Source: Bradyrhizobium sp. B097
Lineage (GTDB): Bacteria; Pseudomonadota; Alphaproteobacteria; Rhizobiales; Xanthobacteraceae
Assembly: GCF_038957035.1 (NCBI RefSeq)
Contig: NZ_CP152412.1
Span: 6,010,501-6,074,500 of the forward strand
Length of the DNA stretch: 64,000 nucleotides
Direction of reading: 5' to 3'
A model generated the notes under the pieces. The model made no database searches and was not told the origin of the DNA. It saw only the letters and a program-made list of their open reading frames with translations. The stretch's first letter is position 1, and the number at the start of each line of letters is the position of its first letter. Positions 1-8,206 of this stretch are shown here, piece by piece. The translations under genes and the position numbers were made by a program.

Positions 1-30
1 TGCCGCAACATCGAAGCAAGACGCTGGCCT

Positions 31-2364
31 GTGCCCGTTTCGGGCACCCGCAGCGCTGTCGAACTGATCAAGGGTCCGGTCCTTCAGATCATGCCGTCGC
101 ATTGGAAACAGAAGGTCCGGAATTTCTTCCTGGACCTCGATGCGCGTATCGACTCGACGCTGTTCTCGTCGGGCAAGGGCCTGCGCGAACTCTACGAGCG
201 CTATTCCACCTTCATGGACCGCTTTTATGTCGGCCGCTGGAAGCGCTGGGTGTTCATCGAGCCGCTGTCGGAAGCCGCGACCATCGGGCTCGGCGGCATG
301 ATCCTGATGCTGACGCTCGCAATCCCCGCCTTCCGCGAGACCGCCGACGAGGACTGGCTGAAGAAGTCCGACCTCGCTGTGACCTTCCTCGACCGCTACG
401 GCAACCCGATCGGCAGCCGCGGCATCAAGCATAATGACTCGATCCCGCTGGAAGACTTTCCGGACAATCTGATCAAGGCGACGCTCGCGACCGAAGACCG
501 CCGCTTCTACGACCATTTCGGCATCGACGTGCCGGGCCTCGCCCGCGCGCTCGTCACCAACGCGCAGGCCGGCGGCGTCCGCCAAGGCGGTTCGTCGATC
601 ACCCAGCAGCTCGCCAAGAACCTGTTCCTGAACAATGAGCGCACCATCGAGCGCAAGGTGAAGGAAGCCTTCCTTGCGATCTGGCTGGAGACGCGGCTCA
701 CCAAGAACGAGATCCTGAAACTCTATCTCGACCGCGCCTATATGGGCGGCGGCACCTTCGGCGTCGACGGCGCCGCGCATTTCTACTTCAACAAGTCGGT
801 GCGCGACGTGAACCTCGCGGAAGCCGCGATGCTCGCCGGCCTGTTCAAGGCGCCGACCAAATACGCCCCGCACATCAACCTGCCCGCGGCGCGCGCCCGC
901 GCCAATGTCGTGCTCGACAACCTCGTCGATGCCGGCTTCATGACCGAGGGCCAGGTGTTCGGCGCCCGCCGCAATCCGGCGGTCGCGGTCGACCGGCGCG
1001 ACGAAAACTCGCCGAACTATTATCTCGACTACGCCTTCGACGAGATGCGCAAGCTGGTCGACACCTTCCCGAAATCCTACACCGAGCGCGTCTTCGTGGT
1101 CCGCACCGCGATCGACATGAACGTGCAGAAGGCGGCCGAGGAAGCGATCGAGAACCAGCTCCGCCAGTTCGGGCGCGACTATCACGCGACGCAGGCCGCG
1201 ACCGTGGTGTCCGATCTCGACGGCGGCATCCGCGCCATGGTCGGCGGCCGCGACTACGGTGCGAGCCAGTTCAACCGCGCCACCGACGCCTACCGGCAGC
1301 CGGGCTCATCGTTCAAGCCCTACGTCTACACCACGGCGCTGCTCAACGGCTTCACGCCGAACTCGAAGATCGTCGACGGCCCGGTCTGCATCGGCAACTG
1401 GTGCCCGCAGAACTATGGCCATTCCTATTCCGGTCAGGTGACGCTGACGCAGGCGATCACCCGCTCGATCAACGTGGTGCCGGTCAAGCTCTCGATCGCG
1501 CTGGGCGGCAAGGAAGGCCCGAAGGCCGGCCGCGCCAAGATCGTCGAGGTCGCGCGCCGCTTCGGCCTCAAGGCGCCGCTGCCCGATACGCCGTCGCTGC
1601 CGATCGGCTCCGACGAAGTCACGGTGATCGAGCATGCGGTGGCCTACGCGACCTTCCCGAACCGCGGCAAGGCGGTGACGCCGCATTCGGTGCTCGAAGT
1701 GCGCACCGGCGCCGGCGATCTGGTGTGGCGCTGGGATCGCGACGGCCCGAAGCCGCGGCAAGCGATTCCGCCGAACATCGCCGCCGACATGGCCGGCATG
1801 ATGAGCCACGTGGTCAGCGAAGGCACCGCGCGCCGCGCCGCGCTCGACGGCATTCCGACCGCGGGCAAGACCGGCACCACCAACGCCTATCGCGACGCCT
1901 GGTTCGTCGGCTACACCGGCAACTTCACCTGCGCGGTCTGGTACGGCAATGACGACTATTCGCCGACCAACCGCATGACCGGCGGCTCGCTGCCGGCGCA
2001 GACCTGGCACGACATCATGGTCGCCGCGCATCAGGGTGTTGAGGTGAAAGAACTCAACGGCGTCGGCATGGGCCAGAAGCTGCCGCCGCAGCCGGCGCAG
2101 GCCAATGCCCAGGCCAACGCAGCGCCGCGTATCCTGGAGACCAAGCCGGGTCCGCCGCCGGTCTTGACCAAGCGCGGCGCCGATATCCTGGTGCGGGTCG
2201 AGAAGCTGCTCGACGACGCCGCCAAGACTGCCAACAAGACCACGCTGAACGAGCCCTCGAAGACCGGCAAGGCTGAGTCCTCGAGCGCGCTGGCGTTCCC
2301 CGAAAACTACGTTGCCGCGGCCGGACCGGACGGCACGACAGCCCCTGCGCCACGCAAGAACTGA
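31..2364 (+). CDS. Class A penicillin-binding protein (PBP1A-type transglycosylase/transpeptidase)
   Basis: This is a bifunctional peptidoglycan synthase anchored in the inner membrane. It polymerises lipid II glycan and crosslinks the peptides. One membrane segment lies at about residues 85-105. The GT51 glycosyltransferase domain follows, with catalytic Glu155 in ATEDRRFYDHFG and the motif GGSSITQQLAKN. The transpeptidase domain has SSFK (Ser426, Lys429), SIN (479-481) and KTGTT (Lys613). A low-complexity Pro/Ala-rich tail ends the protein. The GTG at 31 is the first start visible, but the frame is open to the window edge, so the true start may be upstream; ATG 91 is an alternative. The DUF1214 gene starts 2 bp after the stop. 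Confidence 0.93.
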   Translation: MPVSGTRSAVELIKGPVLQIMPSHWKQKVRNFFLDLDARIDSTLFSSGKGLRELYERYSTFMDRFYVGRWKRWVFIEPLSEAATIGLGGMILMLTLAIPAFRETADEDWLKKSDLAVTFLDRYGNPIGSRGIKHNDSIPLEDFPDNLIKATLATEDRRFYDHFGIDVPGLARALVTNAQAGGVRQGGSSITQQLAKNLFLNNERTIERKVKEAFLAIWLETRLTKNEILKLYLDRAYMGGGTFGVDGAAHFYFNKSVRDVNLAEAAMLAGLFKAPTKYAPHINLPAARARANVVLDNLVDAGFMTEGQVFGARRNPAVAVDRRDENSPNYYLDYAFDEMRKLVDTFPKSYTERVFVVRTAIDMNVQKAAEEAIENQLRQFGRDYHATQAATVVSDLDGGIRAMVGGRDYGASQFNRATDAYRQPGSSFKPYVYTTALLNGFTPNSKIVDGPVCIGNWCPQNYGHSYSGQVTLTQAITRSINVVPVKLSIALGGKEGPKAGRAKIVEVARRFGLKAPLPDTPSLPIGSDEVTVIEHAVAYATFPNRGKAVTPHSVLEVRTGAGDLVWRWDRDGPKPRQAIPPNIAADMAGMMSHVVSEGTARRAALDGIPTAGKTGTTNAYRDAWFVGYTGNFTCAVWYGNDDYSPTNRMTGGSLPAQTWHDIMVAAHQGVEVKELNGVGMGQKLPPQPAQANAQANAAPRILETKPGPPPVLTKRGADILVRVEKLLDDAAKTANKTTLNEPSKTGKAESSSALAFPENYVAAAGPDGTTAPAPRKN

Positions 2365-2365
2365 C

Positions 2366-2944
2366 GTGCGGCTCCTCCTCACCACCTTGCTGGCACTCGT
2401 CATCGCCACGGCCGTTGGCCTCGGCCTGACCTACGCGACGGCGACGCGCGGCACCGATCTCGGCACGCTAAAGATCGGCGCCTGGACGGCGCGGCCGAAG
2501 AACGGCACCTCCGACGTCGACCCCTATTCGCGCGCCACGATCGCGCGCAGCGGCGAGCTGCCGATCGGCACCGGCGACGGCATCGCGTTCTCGGCGACGT
2601 CAGACGACAAGAACAAGCCGCTCGACGGCCGCTGCGACATCGTGGTCAGCGGCGTGACGCCGGCGGCGCGGTTCTGGACGCTGACGCTGTTCGACCGCAA
2701 GGGCCACCTCGTCGCCAATTCGCTGCAGCGCTACGGCTTCACCAGCCAGGAGATCATGCGCGCCTCCGACGGCACATTCGAGATCCACATCGCCTCGCGC
2801 TCGCGCGCCGGCAACTGGCTGCCGACCGGCGGCATCGAGCGCTACGCGCTGATGTTGCGCCTCTACGACACGCCGGTCGGGGTCGCGACCCGCACCCAGC
2901 GCGACGCACCGATGCCCTCGATCGCAACGACGGGCTGCCCATGA
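2366..2944 (+). CDS. DUF1214 domain-containing exported protein
   Basis: About 192 residues with an N-terminal hydrophobic segment (LLLTTLLALVIATAVGLGL) that acts as membrane anchor or signal. The rest resembles DUF1214, a beta-rich domain of unknown function usually found next to DUF1254; the phrases ARFWTLTLFDRKGHLVANSLQRY are typical. I place the start at GTG 2366, immediately after the PBP stop, rather than at an upstream in-frame ATG (2312) that would overlap the PBP gene by about 50 bp. Its stop overlaps the start of the DUF1254 gene (ATGA), so the pair is translationally coupled. Function is unknown. Confidence 0.8.
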   Translation: MRLLLTTLLALVIATAVGLGLTYATATRGTDLGTLKIGAWTARPKNGTSDVDPYSRATIARSGELPIGTGDGIAFSATSDDKNKPLDGRCDIVVSGVTPAARFWTLTLFDRKGHLVANSLQRYGFTSQEIMRASDGTFEIHIASRSRAGNWLPTGGIERYALMLRLYDTPVGVATRTQRDAPMPSIATTGCP

Positions 2945-3561
2945 TCCGCGTGCTGTTCACCATCCTCGCAGGCGTGCTGCTCGGCGGCGTGGTGCATCTC
3001 GTCAGCGTGTTGGCGCTGCCGCGGATCGCCTCGCAGGACGCCTATTCGCGGCTGACGCCGATGACCAAGCTCAACGAGGTGACGCAGCTGCCGCTCGCCG
3101 ACCCGAGCAACTCGCCGATGCCGCTGATGGATCCGGCCTTCGCGGTGGCGATCTGCCGCTACGATCTCTCCACCGGGCCGCTCAAGCTCACCGTGCCGGT
3201 CAGCCAGGCCTATACCTCGGTGTCGTTCTACACCCGCAACGAGGTCGCCTATTACGCGATCAACGACCGCTCCGCCGGCAAGAAGGTGATCGAGCTCGAT
3301 TTGATGACGGAAGCGCAGCACAACGAGCTGCCGGAGGACGAGGAAGTCACCGCGGCCGACCGGCTGATCATCGACTCGCCGACCTCGACCGGCCTGATCC
3401 TCTTGAAGGCGCTGGCGCCGGAGCCCGGCCTGATGCCGCAGGCACAGGCCTCGCTTGCGGCCTCGTCCTGCAAGGTGCAGGCCGAGCCCGTTGCGACGAA
3501 GCAGGAAGCCCCGCCGCCACTGCCCGTTCCCGCTCCACCGCCCGCGGCGCGCAAGCGCTAG
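2941..3561 (+). CDS. DUF1254 domain-containing exported protein
   Basis: 206 residues. An N-terminal hydrophobic stretch (LFTILAGVLLGGVVHLVSVLAL) is followed by a DUF1254-like domain with the characteristic DPAFAVAICRYDLSTGPL and VSFYTRNEVAYYAINDR segments. The last 35 residues are rich in Pro and Ala (PPPLPVPAPPP). In many bacteria DUF1254 and DUF1214 are fused in one polypeptide; here they are separate genes overlapping by 4 bp. The position just after a peptidoglycan synthase gene suggests an envelope role, but this is inference only. Confidence 0.8.
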   Translation: MIRVLFTILAGVLLGGVVHLVSVLALPRIASQDAYSRLTPMTKLNEVTQLPLADPSNSPMPLMDPAFAVAICRYDLSTGPLKLTVPVSQAYTSVSFYTRNEVAYYAINDRSAGKKVIELDLMTEAQHNELPEDEEVTAADRLIIDSPTSTGLILLKALAPEPGLMPQAQASLAASSCKVQAEPVATKQEAPPPLPVPAPPPAARKR

Positions 3562-3568
3562 TTCGCAA

Positions 3569-3638
3569 GCATGATCCGGAAAAGTGCGAAGCGGTTTTCC
3601 GTCGCGACAAGCGCGGAGCGCTTGCGCGGAGATCATGC
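3569..3638. repeat. Palindromic intergenic repeat, GCATGATC...GATCATGC family
   Basis: A 70-bp element bounded by GCATGATC (3569-3576) and its reverse complement GATCATGC (3631-3638). It contains CCGGAAAAGTGCGAAGCGGTT, the hallmark of a dispersed family that recurs in this window at 55335-55408 and 58264-58351. It sits between two convergent genes and may act in mRNA end formation. Confidence 0.75.
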
Positions 3639-3650
3639 TCAAATAAAGCG

Positions 3651-4487
3651 CTAGCGCGCGTGCCGGGCGCAACGGCAGGTCTCGTAATCGACGGGATCGT
3701 GGCTGTTGACGATCGTGACATCAGAACCATGCGCCGCCTTCAGCTGGCGCAGCCGTTCCTGGTTCTGGATGCGCGTCGCGCGATCCATGTCCGCCCGGCG
3801 CTGGAACATGCCGAGCACCAGCGGGATCCGCGGCCGGGCATCGAGCTGCGCGTGGTGGAAATAGGCATCGCCGGCGTGCAGCAGCCATTTATCCTTGTCG
3901 CGCACCGCGATGCCGCAATGGCCGAGCGTGTGGCCCGGCAGCGGGATCATCAGGATATCCGGCTCGCGATCGCCGAGCGCGCGCACGCCCTTGAAGCCGA
4001 ACCAATCCTCGCCCCCGCCGGCGCCGTAGAACGCCCAGTCCGGCCCGTGCATCCACTGCGCCGTGATGTAGCGGCCTTCCGGCGGCGCGACCTGATGCGT
4101 CACCGCCATGTCGTACTCCTTGCGATCGACATGCACCTTGGCCTTCGGAAAGTCCGGCACGCCGCCGGCATGGTCGCGATCGAGATGCGTCAGCAGCAGA
4201 TGCCGCACATCGTCGGGCGAGAAGCCGAGCGCCTTCACCTGACGGACGGCCGTTTCGGCCGGATCGAGCCGCGGCGTCGTCTGCCGCACCCATTTGCGCC
4301 CCAGCCGCGGCGGGTCGCCGATGTCGTCGAGCCCGATGCCGGTATCGACCAGCACGAGGCCGTCATTGCTCTCGATGAGCAGGCAGTGACAGACCATCCG
4401 GGCGCGCTGGAAGATGCTGCCGCTGCCATTCACGAGCCGCTTGCCGATCGGGCACATTGTGCCGGTGTTGAGATGGTGGATGCGCAT
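3651..4487 (-). CDS. MBL-fold metallo-hydrolase (lactonase-like)
   Basis: A 278-residue metallo-beta-lactamase-fold enzyme, probably cytoplasmic, with an N-acyl-homoserine-lactonase-like layout. Metal-binding motifs are H101-L-D103-R-D105-H106, H186 (GHTLGH), D207 (HAGDAYF) and H263 (NSHD). The first motif has Asp where the textbook HxHxDH has its second His. Substrate cannot be read from sequence: lactone, thioester or sulfate ester are all possible. It is divergently transcribed from the LysR gene 91 bp away, so that regulator is the likely controller. The 3' end abuts a dispersed palindrome. Confidence 0.85.
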   Translation of the reverse strand: MRIHHLNTGTMCPIGKRLVNGSGSIFQRARMVCHCLLIESNDGLVLVDTGIGLDDIGDPPRLGRKWVRQTTPRLDPAETAVRQVKALGFSPDDVRHLLLTHLDRDHAGGVPDFPKAKVHVDRKEYDMAVTHQVAPPEGRYITAQWMHGPDWAFYGAGGGEDWFGFKGVRALGDREPDILMIPLPGHTLGHCGIAVRDKDKWLLHAGDAYFHHAQLDARPRIPLVLGMFQRRADMDRATRIQNQERLRQLKAAHGSDVTIVNSHDPVDYETCRCARHAR

Positions 4488-4578
4488 GACCAGTCCTCCG
4501 CTGAATTCAGCACAGGCTTGCCACCCGCCTTTCCATAGGTAAAATATTGTCTCTCTATCTTTACGATAGGACAGGCCT
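4488..4578. promoter_or_regulatory. Divergent control region with LysR-type operator candidate
   Basis: A 91-bp gap between the metallo-hydrolase and LysR genes. It contains CTATC-TTTAC-GATAG (4555-4569), which includes the T-N11-A pattern typical of LysR operators. A second match, ATAGG (4566-4570) with CCTAT (4576-4580), overlaps the LysR start codon. The region is markedly AT-richer than its surroundings. Such an arrangement would allow autoregulation and control of the divergent gene; binding is inferred, not shown. Confidence 0.5.
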
Positions 4579-5436
4579 ATGGATATCCGCGAACTCCGCT
4601 ATTTCGCCGCGGTCTACCGCGAGCGCAACCTGACCGCTGCGGCGAAGCGCTGCTTCATCTCGCAGCCGTCGATCTCGGCGGCGATCACCCATCTCGAGGC
4701 CGAGCTCGGCACCACGCTGTTCATCCGGCACAAGAAGGGCATGGCGCCGACCGAATCCGCCGCGCAGTTTCACGGCATCGCCCGCAGGATCATCGACGAG
4801 GCGGACGCGGCACGAAACCTGTTTCGCAAGCCTGCGACAAGACAGCCGCTGACGCTCGGCCTGCTGCGGACGCTCGATCAGGCGCGGACGATCGCGCTGC
4901 TGAAGCCGCTGACGGCCAATGCCGATCTCGCGCTTAGGCTGGTCGGCGCAAATGAGAAGGCTGATGCGCGGATCGTCGCCAAGTCGATGATCAACGCCGG
5001 CGAGCACTTCATCCCGCTCTGGAGCGAGCGCTACGTCGCGGCATTGCCGCCGTCGCATCCGCTTACCCTGAAGGAGACGCTGCGGACCACCGACTTCGCG
5101 GGCGTTGCGATGATCGATCGCTGCCATTGCGAGCAGCAGGAATTCTTCAAGCGCACGTCGCCGCCGCGCAAGCCGGTGGCAATCGCGGAATCGGAGGAAT
5201 GGGCGATGGCGCTGGTCGCGGCCGGGGTTGGCGTTGCGATCGTCCCCGAAGGCGTCGCGCGCGGCAATCCGGATGTGGCGGTGCGTGCGATCGAGATCGA
5301 CGTGACGCGCCAGGTCGGCCTCGCCTACCCCTCGAGGCACCCACCCTCCGATGCGCTGAAGGAGTTCATCGCAAGCTTGCCGCGGCAGGCGAGCAGCCGC
5401 GGGGTCAAATCAGCGCGGAAAGCGAAGCGGACCTAG
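4579..5436 (+). CDS. LysR-family transcriptional regulator
   Basis: 285 residues. The N-terminal winged helix-turn-helix spans about residues 3-60 (LTAAAKRCFISQPSISAAITHLE, recognition helix about 28-38). A type 2 periplasmic-binding-like effector domain follows, with the conserved late motif ALVAAGVGVAIVPEGVA. A basic Ser/Arg/Lys tail ends it. The start at ATG 4579 is preceded by GGACAGG. The divergent metallo-hydrolase is the most likely target. The stop shares CTAG with the stop of the convergent lipoprotein gene. Effector unknown. Confidence 0.93.
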   Translation: MDIRELRYFAAVYRERNLTAAAKRCFISQPSISAAITHLEAELGTTLFIRHKKGMAPTESAAQFHGIARRIIDEADAARNLFRKPATRQPLTLGLLRTLDQARTIALLKPLTANADLALRLVGANEKADARIVAKSMINAGEHFIPLWSERYVAALPPSHPLTLKETLRTTDFAGVAMIDRCHCEQQEFFKRTSPPRKPVAIAESEEWAMALVAAGVGVAIVPEGVARGNPDVAVRAIEIDVTRQVGLAYPSRHPPSDALKEFIASLPRQASSRGVKSARKAKRT

Positions 5437-6200
5437 CCCTTCGTCACCACGGCATGGCCCGTGGCCGGTCCTGAGACCAGCGGTGCATTGGCGGTGAGCC
5501 GGGCGAGTTCGTTGATCTGGCGTTCGGCGTCGGCCGCCATGCCGTCGGGCGCCTGGATCACCAGCCGCTCCAGCGCCCAGCGATAGGACGAGATCCGCCG
5601 CTCGAGGCTCTGCTGGACCCATTGCACGATCAGCGTGTTCTCTTCCATCCGCGCCACCGCGTCGGCCCGCTCGCGCGGCGACACGTCGGCGATCATGTTA
5701 AGGCTGGCATTGCGCTTGCGGTCGAGTTCGATCACCTGGATCGCGGTGGCGAAGAACGGCTCGAAGCGGGTGATGTCGTCGCGGACCTGGTCGATCAGCA
5801 GCGAATAGCGCGAGGCGAACGAGCGATGCGGCTCGTCGATCAGATTGCGGCCATACGCCGTGCGATCAAACACGACCCTCTGCCGCCACGGCGAAGGCAG
5901 CGGCTGGTAGTCGCCGTACACGCTCTTCCAGGCCGGTCGCGACAGCGGCGGCTCGACGAACTGATAAGCGAGATCGCGCAACTGACGTTCGTGTTCGGTG
6001 AGCTGGAATTGCGAGGCGTTCTTGCCGACGCTGCCAGTCGCTTCGGCACCCATCCAGCGATGCATGTCGTCGTTGCGGAAGTCGGCGCGGGTGCGGCCGA
6101 AATCGCCGCCGCTGCAGCCCGCGAGCGCTGCGCCCGCCAGGAGCAGGATCAGCGCCGGGAGTGACCGCCGAGCGGCGGTCCGCTGCGCAAGCTGCGACAT
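5433..6200 (-). CDS. Putative lipoprotein, conserved hypothetical
   Basis: About 255 residues from ATG 6200 (MSQLAQRT). A longer in-frame start at 6275 would overlap the upstream small gene and give an implausible Arg-rich leader. A signal sequence (LPALILLLAGAALAGC) ends in a clear lipobox, LAGC, so the protein should be lipidated and sit in the envelope. The mature part is mostly charged and probably helical (ERADAVARMEENTLIVQWVQQSLERRISSYRW). I do not recognise a family. It lies 16 bp downstream of the small protein at 6217-6411 and is probably cotranscribed with it. Confidence 0.75.
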   Translation of the reverse strand: MSQLAQRTAARRSLPALILLLAGAALAGCSGGDFGRTRADFRNDDMHRWMGAEATGSVGKNASQFQLTEHERQLRDLAYQFVEPPLSRPAWKSVYGDYQPLPSPWRQRVVFDRTAYGRNLIDEPHRSFASRYSLLIDQVRDDITRFEPFFATAIQVIELDRKRNASLNMIADVSPRERADAVARMEENTLIVQWVQQSLERRISSYRWALERLVIQAPDGMAADAERQINELARLTANAPLVSGPATGHAVVTKG

Positions 6201-6216
6201 TGCACGATGTCCGCGA

Positions 6217-6411
6217 TCAGGAGCGGCGTCGGCGTCGGCGGCCCTGCGCAGTGCCCTGCTCCGGTCCGCGCCCACCGCCGGTCTCCTCCGTCGTTCGCTC
6301 GATCCGGACGACGGGAAGGATCAGCACGGTCCCCATGCCTTCGCCGGCAGCACCGACAGCGCTCGGCCGCCGTGCAGCCGCATCCGCCGGAAACTCAACG
6401 ATGGTGCCCAT
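6217..6411 (-). CDS. Small conserved hypothetical protein
   Basis: 64 residues starting MGTIVEFPADAAARR, with a central GTVLILPVVRIER segment and a very basic end (GRRRRRRS). The start ATG at 6411 has a good upstream AGAGAACGG; longer in-frame starts reach into the control region and are rejected. It lies just upstream of the lipoprotein gene on the same strand. A perfect CtrA-type box lies about 70 bp upstream of its start. Function unknown; the polyarginine tail could bind nucleic acid or phospholipid. Confidence 0.55.
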   Translation of the reverse strand: MGTIVEFPADAAARRPSAVGAAGEGMGTVLILPVVRIERTTEETGGGRGPEQGTAQGRRRRRRS

Positions 6412-6479
6412 GTTCCGTTCTCTCTGGCCCCGCACGGACATGATTTGCCCCGCGCACGCCGAGTTAAGAACGCGTATGG

Positions 6480-6494
6480 TTAACGACATCTTAA
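6480..6494. promoter_or_regulatory. CtrA-type box (TTAA-N7-TTAA), left
   Basis: Exact TTAA-CGACATC-TTAA, 69 bp upstream of the small protein start at 6411 on the minus strand. It overlaps ATGGTTAA (6476-6483), the reverse complement of the CtrA half-site variant TTAACCAT. The distance fits a box around -35 of a promoter with a short leader. Binding is inferred. Confidence 0.65.
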
Positions 6495-6581
6495 ACTGCC
6501 GATACGGACGGTTACGGATGTGGCGCTGTGCTTTAATAGACACGCGCAAATTCGAGCGTTCGCCTTCACGGCTTGTTTTCC

Positions 6582-6596
6582 TTAACTGCGTCTTAA
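6582..6596. promoter_or_regulatory. CtrA-type box (TTAA-N7-TTAA), right
   Basis: Exact TTAA-CTGCGTC-TTAA, ending 71 bp before the DUF2336 start at 6668. It mirrors the left box in its distance to its own gene, so each divergent gene appears to have its own site. Confidence 0.65.
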
Positions 6597-6667
6597 AACA
6601 GCCTGCGTAGGCTCGCTGTCACAAGGTTTTCAAACCGAGTCTTATTGGCAAGTCGCGTACGCCCGAG

Positions 6668-7639
6668 ATGAGCGCAGCTCCGCTATTTCCTGGTTTCGAT
6701 GGGCTGATGACGCTCTCCCGCCGCGAGGGAGTCGACATCCGCCCCACTTTGCTGCGCGTCCTGACCGACCTGTATGTGCAGGCGAGCGCGCACTCCGCCG
6801 ACGAAGAGCGCCAGTTCGTCGAGCTGACGTCGCGCCTGATCGACGAGGTCGACGACGCGACCCGCGCCGCCGTCCGCGCGCGGCTTGCGATCTATCCGGC
6901 AACGCCGGCCGAGGTCATGGACAAGCTCGGGTTGCGCCGCGCCGGTCCGGACCAGCCGGTGCCGGCTGCCGCGCCAATTCCCGCACCCGCGCTCACCGCG
7001 CTGCCCGCCAAGATCCCGACCGAGGCAGAGCTGCGGATGGCCGCGAGCCTTGCGATGCGACCGAACGATGCCGCCGAAATCTCCGACATGTTCTTTGCCG
7101 CCAGTGCGAAGGAACGCGCGCAGATCCTGCACAATCTGCAGGAGACGCCGCTGAAGGCCGCGGCGCGGATTCCCGCCGCCCGCGCCGCGCGCGCGATCCA
7201 TATCCTGGAGATGGCGGCGTTTGCCGAGGACCTCGATAACTTCACGCTCGAACTCGGCGAGGCACTGATCCTGCCGTCGCGGATCGCAGCCGACGTTGTC
7301 AACGATCCCGGCGGCGAGCCGCTCGCCTGCGCGATGCGGGCGCTTGACGTCTCGAGCGCCGCGTTCCAGCGGATCCTGATGTTCCTCAATCCGGAAGCCG
7401 GCTCCTCGGTCAACTACGTCTATCGACTGTCGCGGCTCTACGATCGCCTGAGCGAGCGCTCCGCGCTGGTGATGCTGGCGGCATGGCGCGGCTCGACCAT
7501 GGCGGTTGCGCGCGCCAAGTACCGCTCGTCGCTCTATGACGACGAGCGTCATCGCGTCCGCACGACGCCGTCGCAGACACGACCCGTCGTGCAGCCCGGC
7601 AGCGCGCCCGGCATTCGCAACCAGAAGTCTGGAAGCTAG
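6668..7639 (+). CDS. DUF2336 domain-containing protein
   Basis: 323 residues, helical, no signal or membrane segment. It looks like a DUF2336 protein, an alphaproteobacterial family of unknown function with HEAT-like helical pairs. Residues about 120-300 carry repeated helical units (AELRMAASLAMRPNDAAEI, SSAAFQRILMFLNPEAG). A Pro/Ala linker (about 95-118) separates an N-terminal helical part. The upstream region has two CtrA boxes, pointing to cell-cycle-timed expression. A second DUF2336 gene lies at 43236-44342 next to a diguanylate cyclase. The stop shares CTAG with the convergent DUF1491 gene. Confidence 0.75.
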   Translation: MSAAPLFPGFDGLMTLSRREGVDIRPTLLRVLTDLYVQASAHSADEERQFVELTSRLIDEVDDATRAAVRARLAIYPATPAEVMDKLGLRRAGPDQPVPAAAPIPAPALTALPAKIPTEAELRMAASLAMRPNDAAEISDMFFAASAKERAQILHNLQETPLKAAARIPAARAARAIHILEMAAFAEDLDNFTLELGEALILPSRIAADVVNDPGGEPLACAMRALDVSSAAFQRILMFLNPEAGSSVNYVYRLSRLYDRLSERSALVMLAAWRGSTMAVARAKYRSSLYDDERHRVRTTPSQTRPVVQPGSAPGIRNQKSGS

Positions 7640-7980
7640 GCCTTCGCCAGATCGAGAAAGTGCCGCCCGGCGCGGTCCTCGGTCTCGACGATCCAGGCAT
7701 CGGGATCGAAGCGGAGCTCCTTGGTCAATCGCTCCTCGACCGAAGGCTCGGACACCGGCTGCTGCGCCGTCGGCACGAACAGCCGCTCGGCCGGACGGCT
7801 GTCGTCATAAACCGTCTGCGGTGCCGGCGCATACAGCATCGCGTTGCCGTCCATCAGCGCCACCTTGACGAACACGGCGCCGGCCTCTTCGGCGCCCTTC
7901 TTGCGGATCGCGCCGAACACGCCTTCGGTTTGGCAGCGGCGCAGATACGCCGCGACCCATATGCTGGTTTTCAATCGCAT
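7636..7980 (-). CDS. DUF1491 family protein
   Basis: 114 residues from ATG 7980 (MRLKTSIWVAAYLRRCQTEG); the longer in-frame start at 8040 adds a Trp/Arg-rich leader not expected in the family. The segment GVFGAIRKKGAEEAGAVFVKVALMDG and the end DPDAWIVETEDRAGRHFLDL fit DUF1491, a small cytosolic alphaproteobacterial family of unknown function. Convergent with the DUF2336 gene, with overlapping stops (CTAG). Confidence 0.8.
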   Translation of the reverse strand: MRLKTSIWVAAYLRRCQTEGVFGAIRKKGAEEAGAVFVKVALMDGNAMLYAPAPQTVYDDSRPAERLFVPTAQQPVSEPSVEERLTKELRFDPDAWIVETEDRAGRHFLDLAKA

Positions 7981-8047
7981 GCGCCGACCTATAGGCCAGC
8001 GCCGCGGCCACGTCCAATTGTCACAGATGAGATCACGCACCGGCGGG

Positions 8048-8076
8048 TTGACCGATACAAGCCTCGCTCATATCCT
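8048..8076 (+). promoter_or_regulatory. Sigma-70-type promoter candidate for the ankyrin gene
   Basis: TTGACC (8048-8053), a 17-bp spacer and TATCCT (8071-8076) give a well-spaced housekeeping promoter pointing at the ankyrin gene, whose start codon lies 130 bp downstream. No other good candidate is visible in this 226-bp gap. Confidence 0.45.
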
Positions 8077-8206
8077 TGCGTCTGCGGTGCAAGCCGCGCC
8101 CGGGTCCACGGGAAGGGTTGAACCCACTTGCACCTGATATGCGGCCAACCAAGCCTTTGTGCAGCCGGTTTTGTGGACCATCGGCGATTGATGCACGGAG
8201 GTTTCC

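Noticed and set aside
2312..2365. Earlier start for the DUF1214 protein at ATG 2312
   Set aside because: Would overlap the PBP gene by about 50 bp and add a basic leader before the hydrophobic signal; GTG 2366 directly after the stop fits better.
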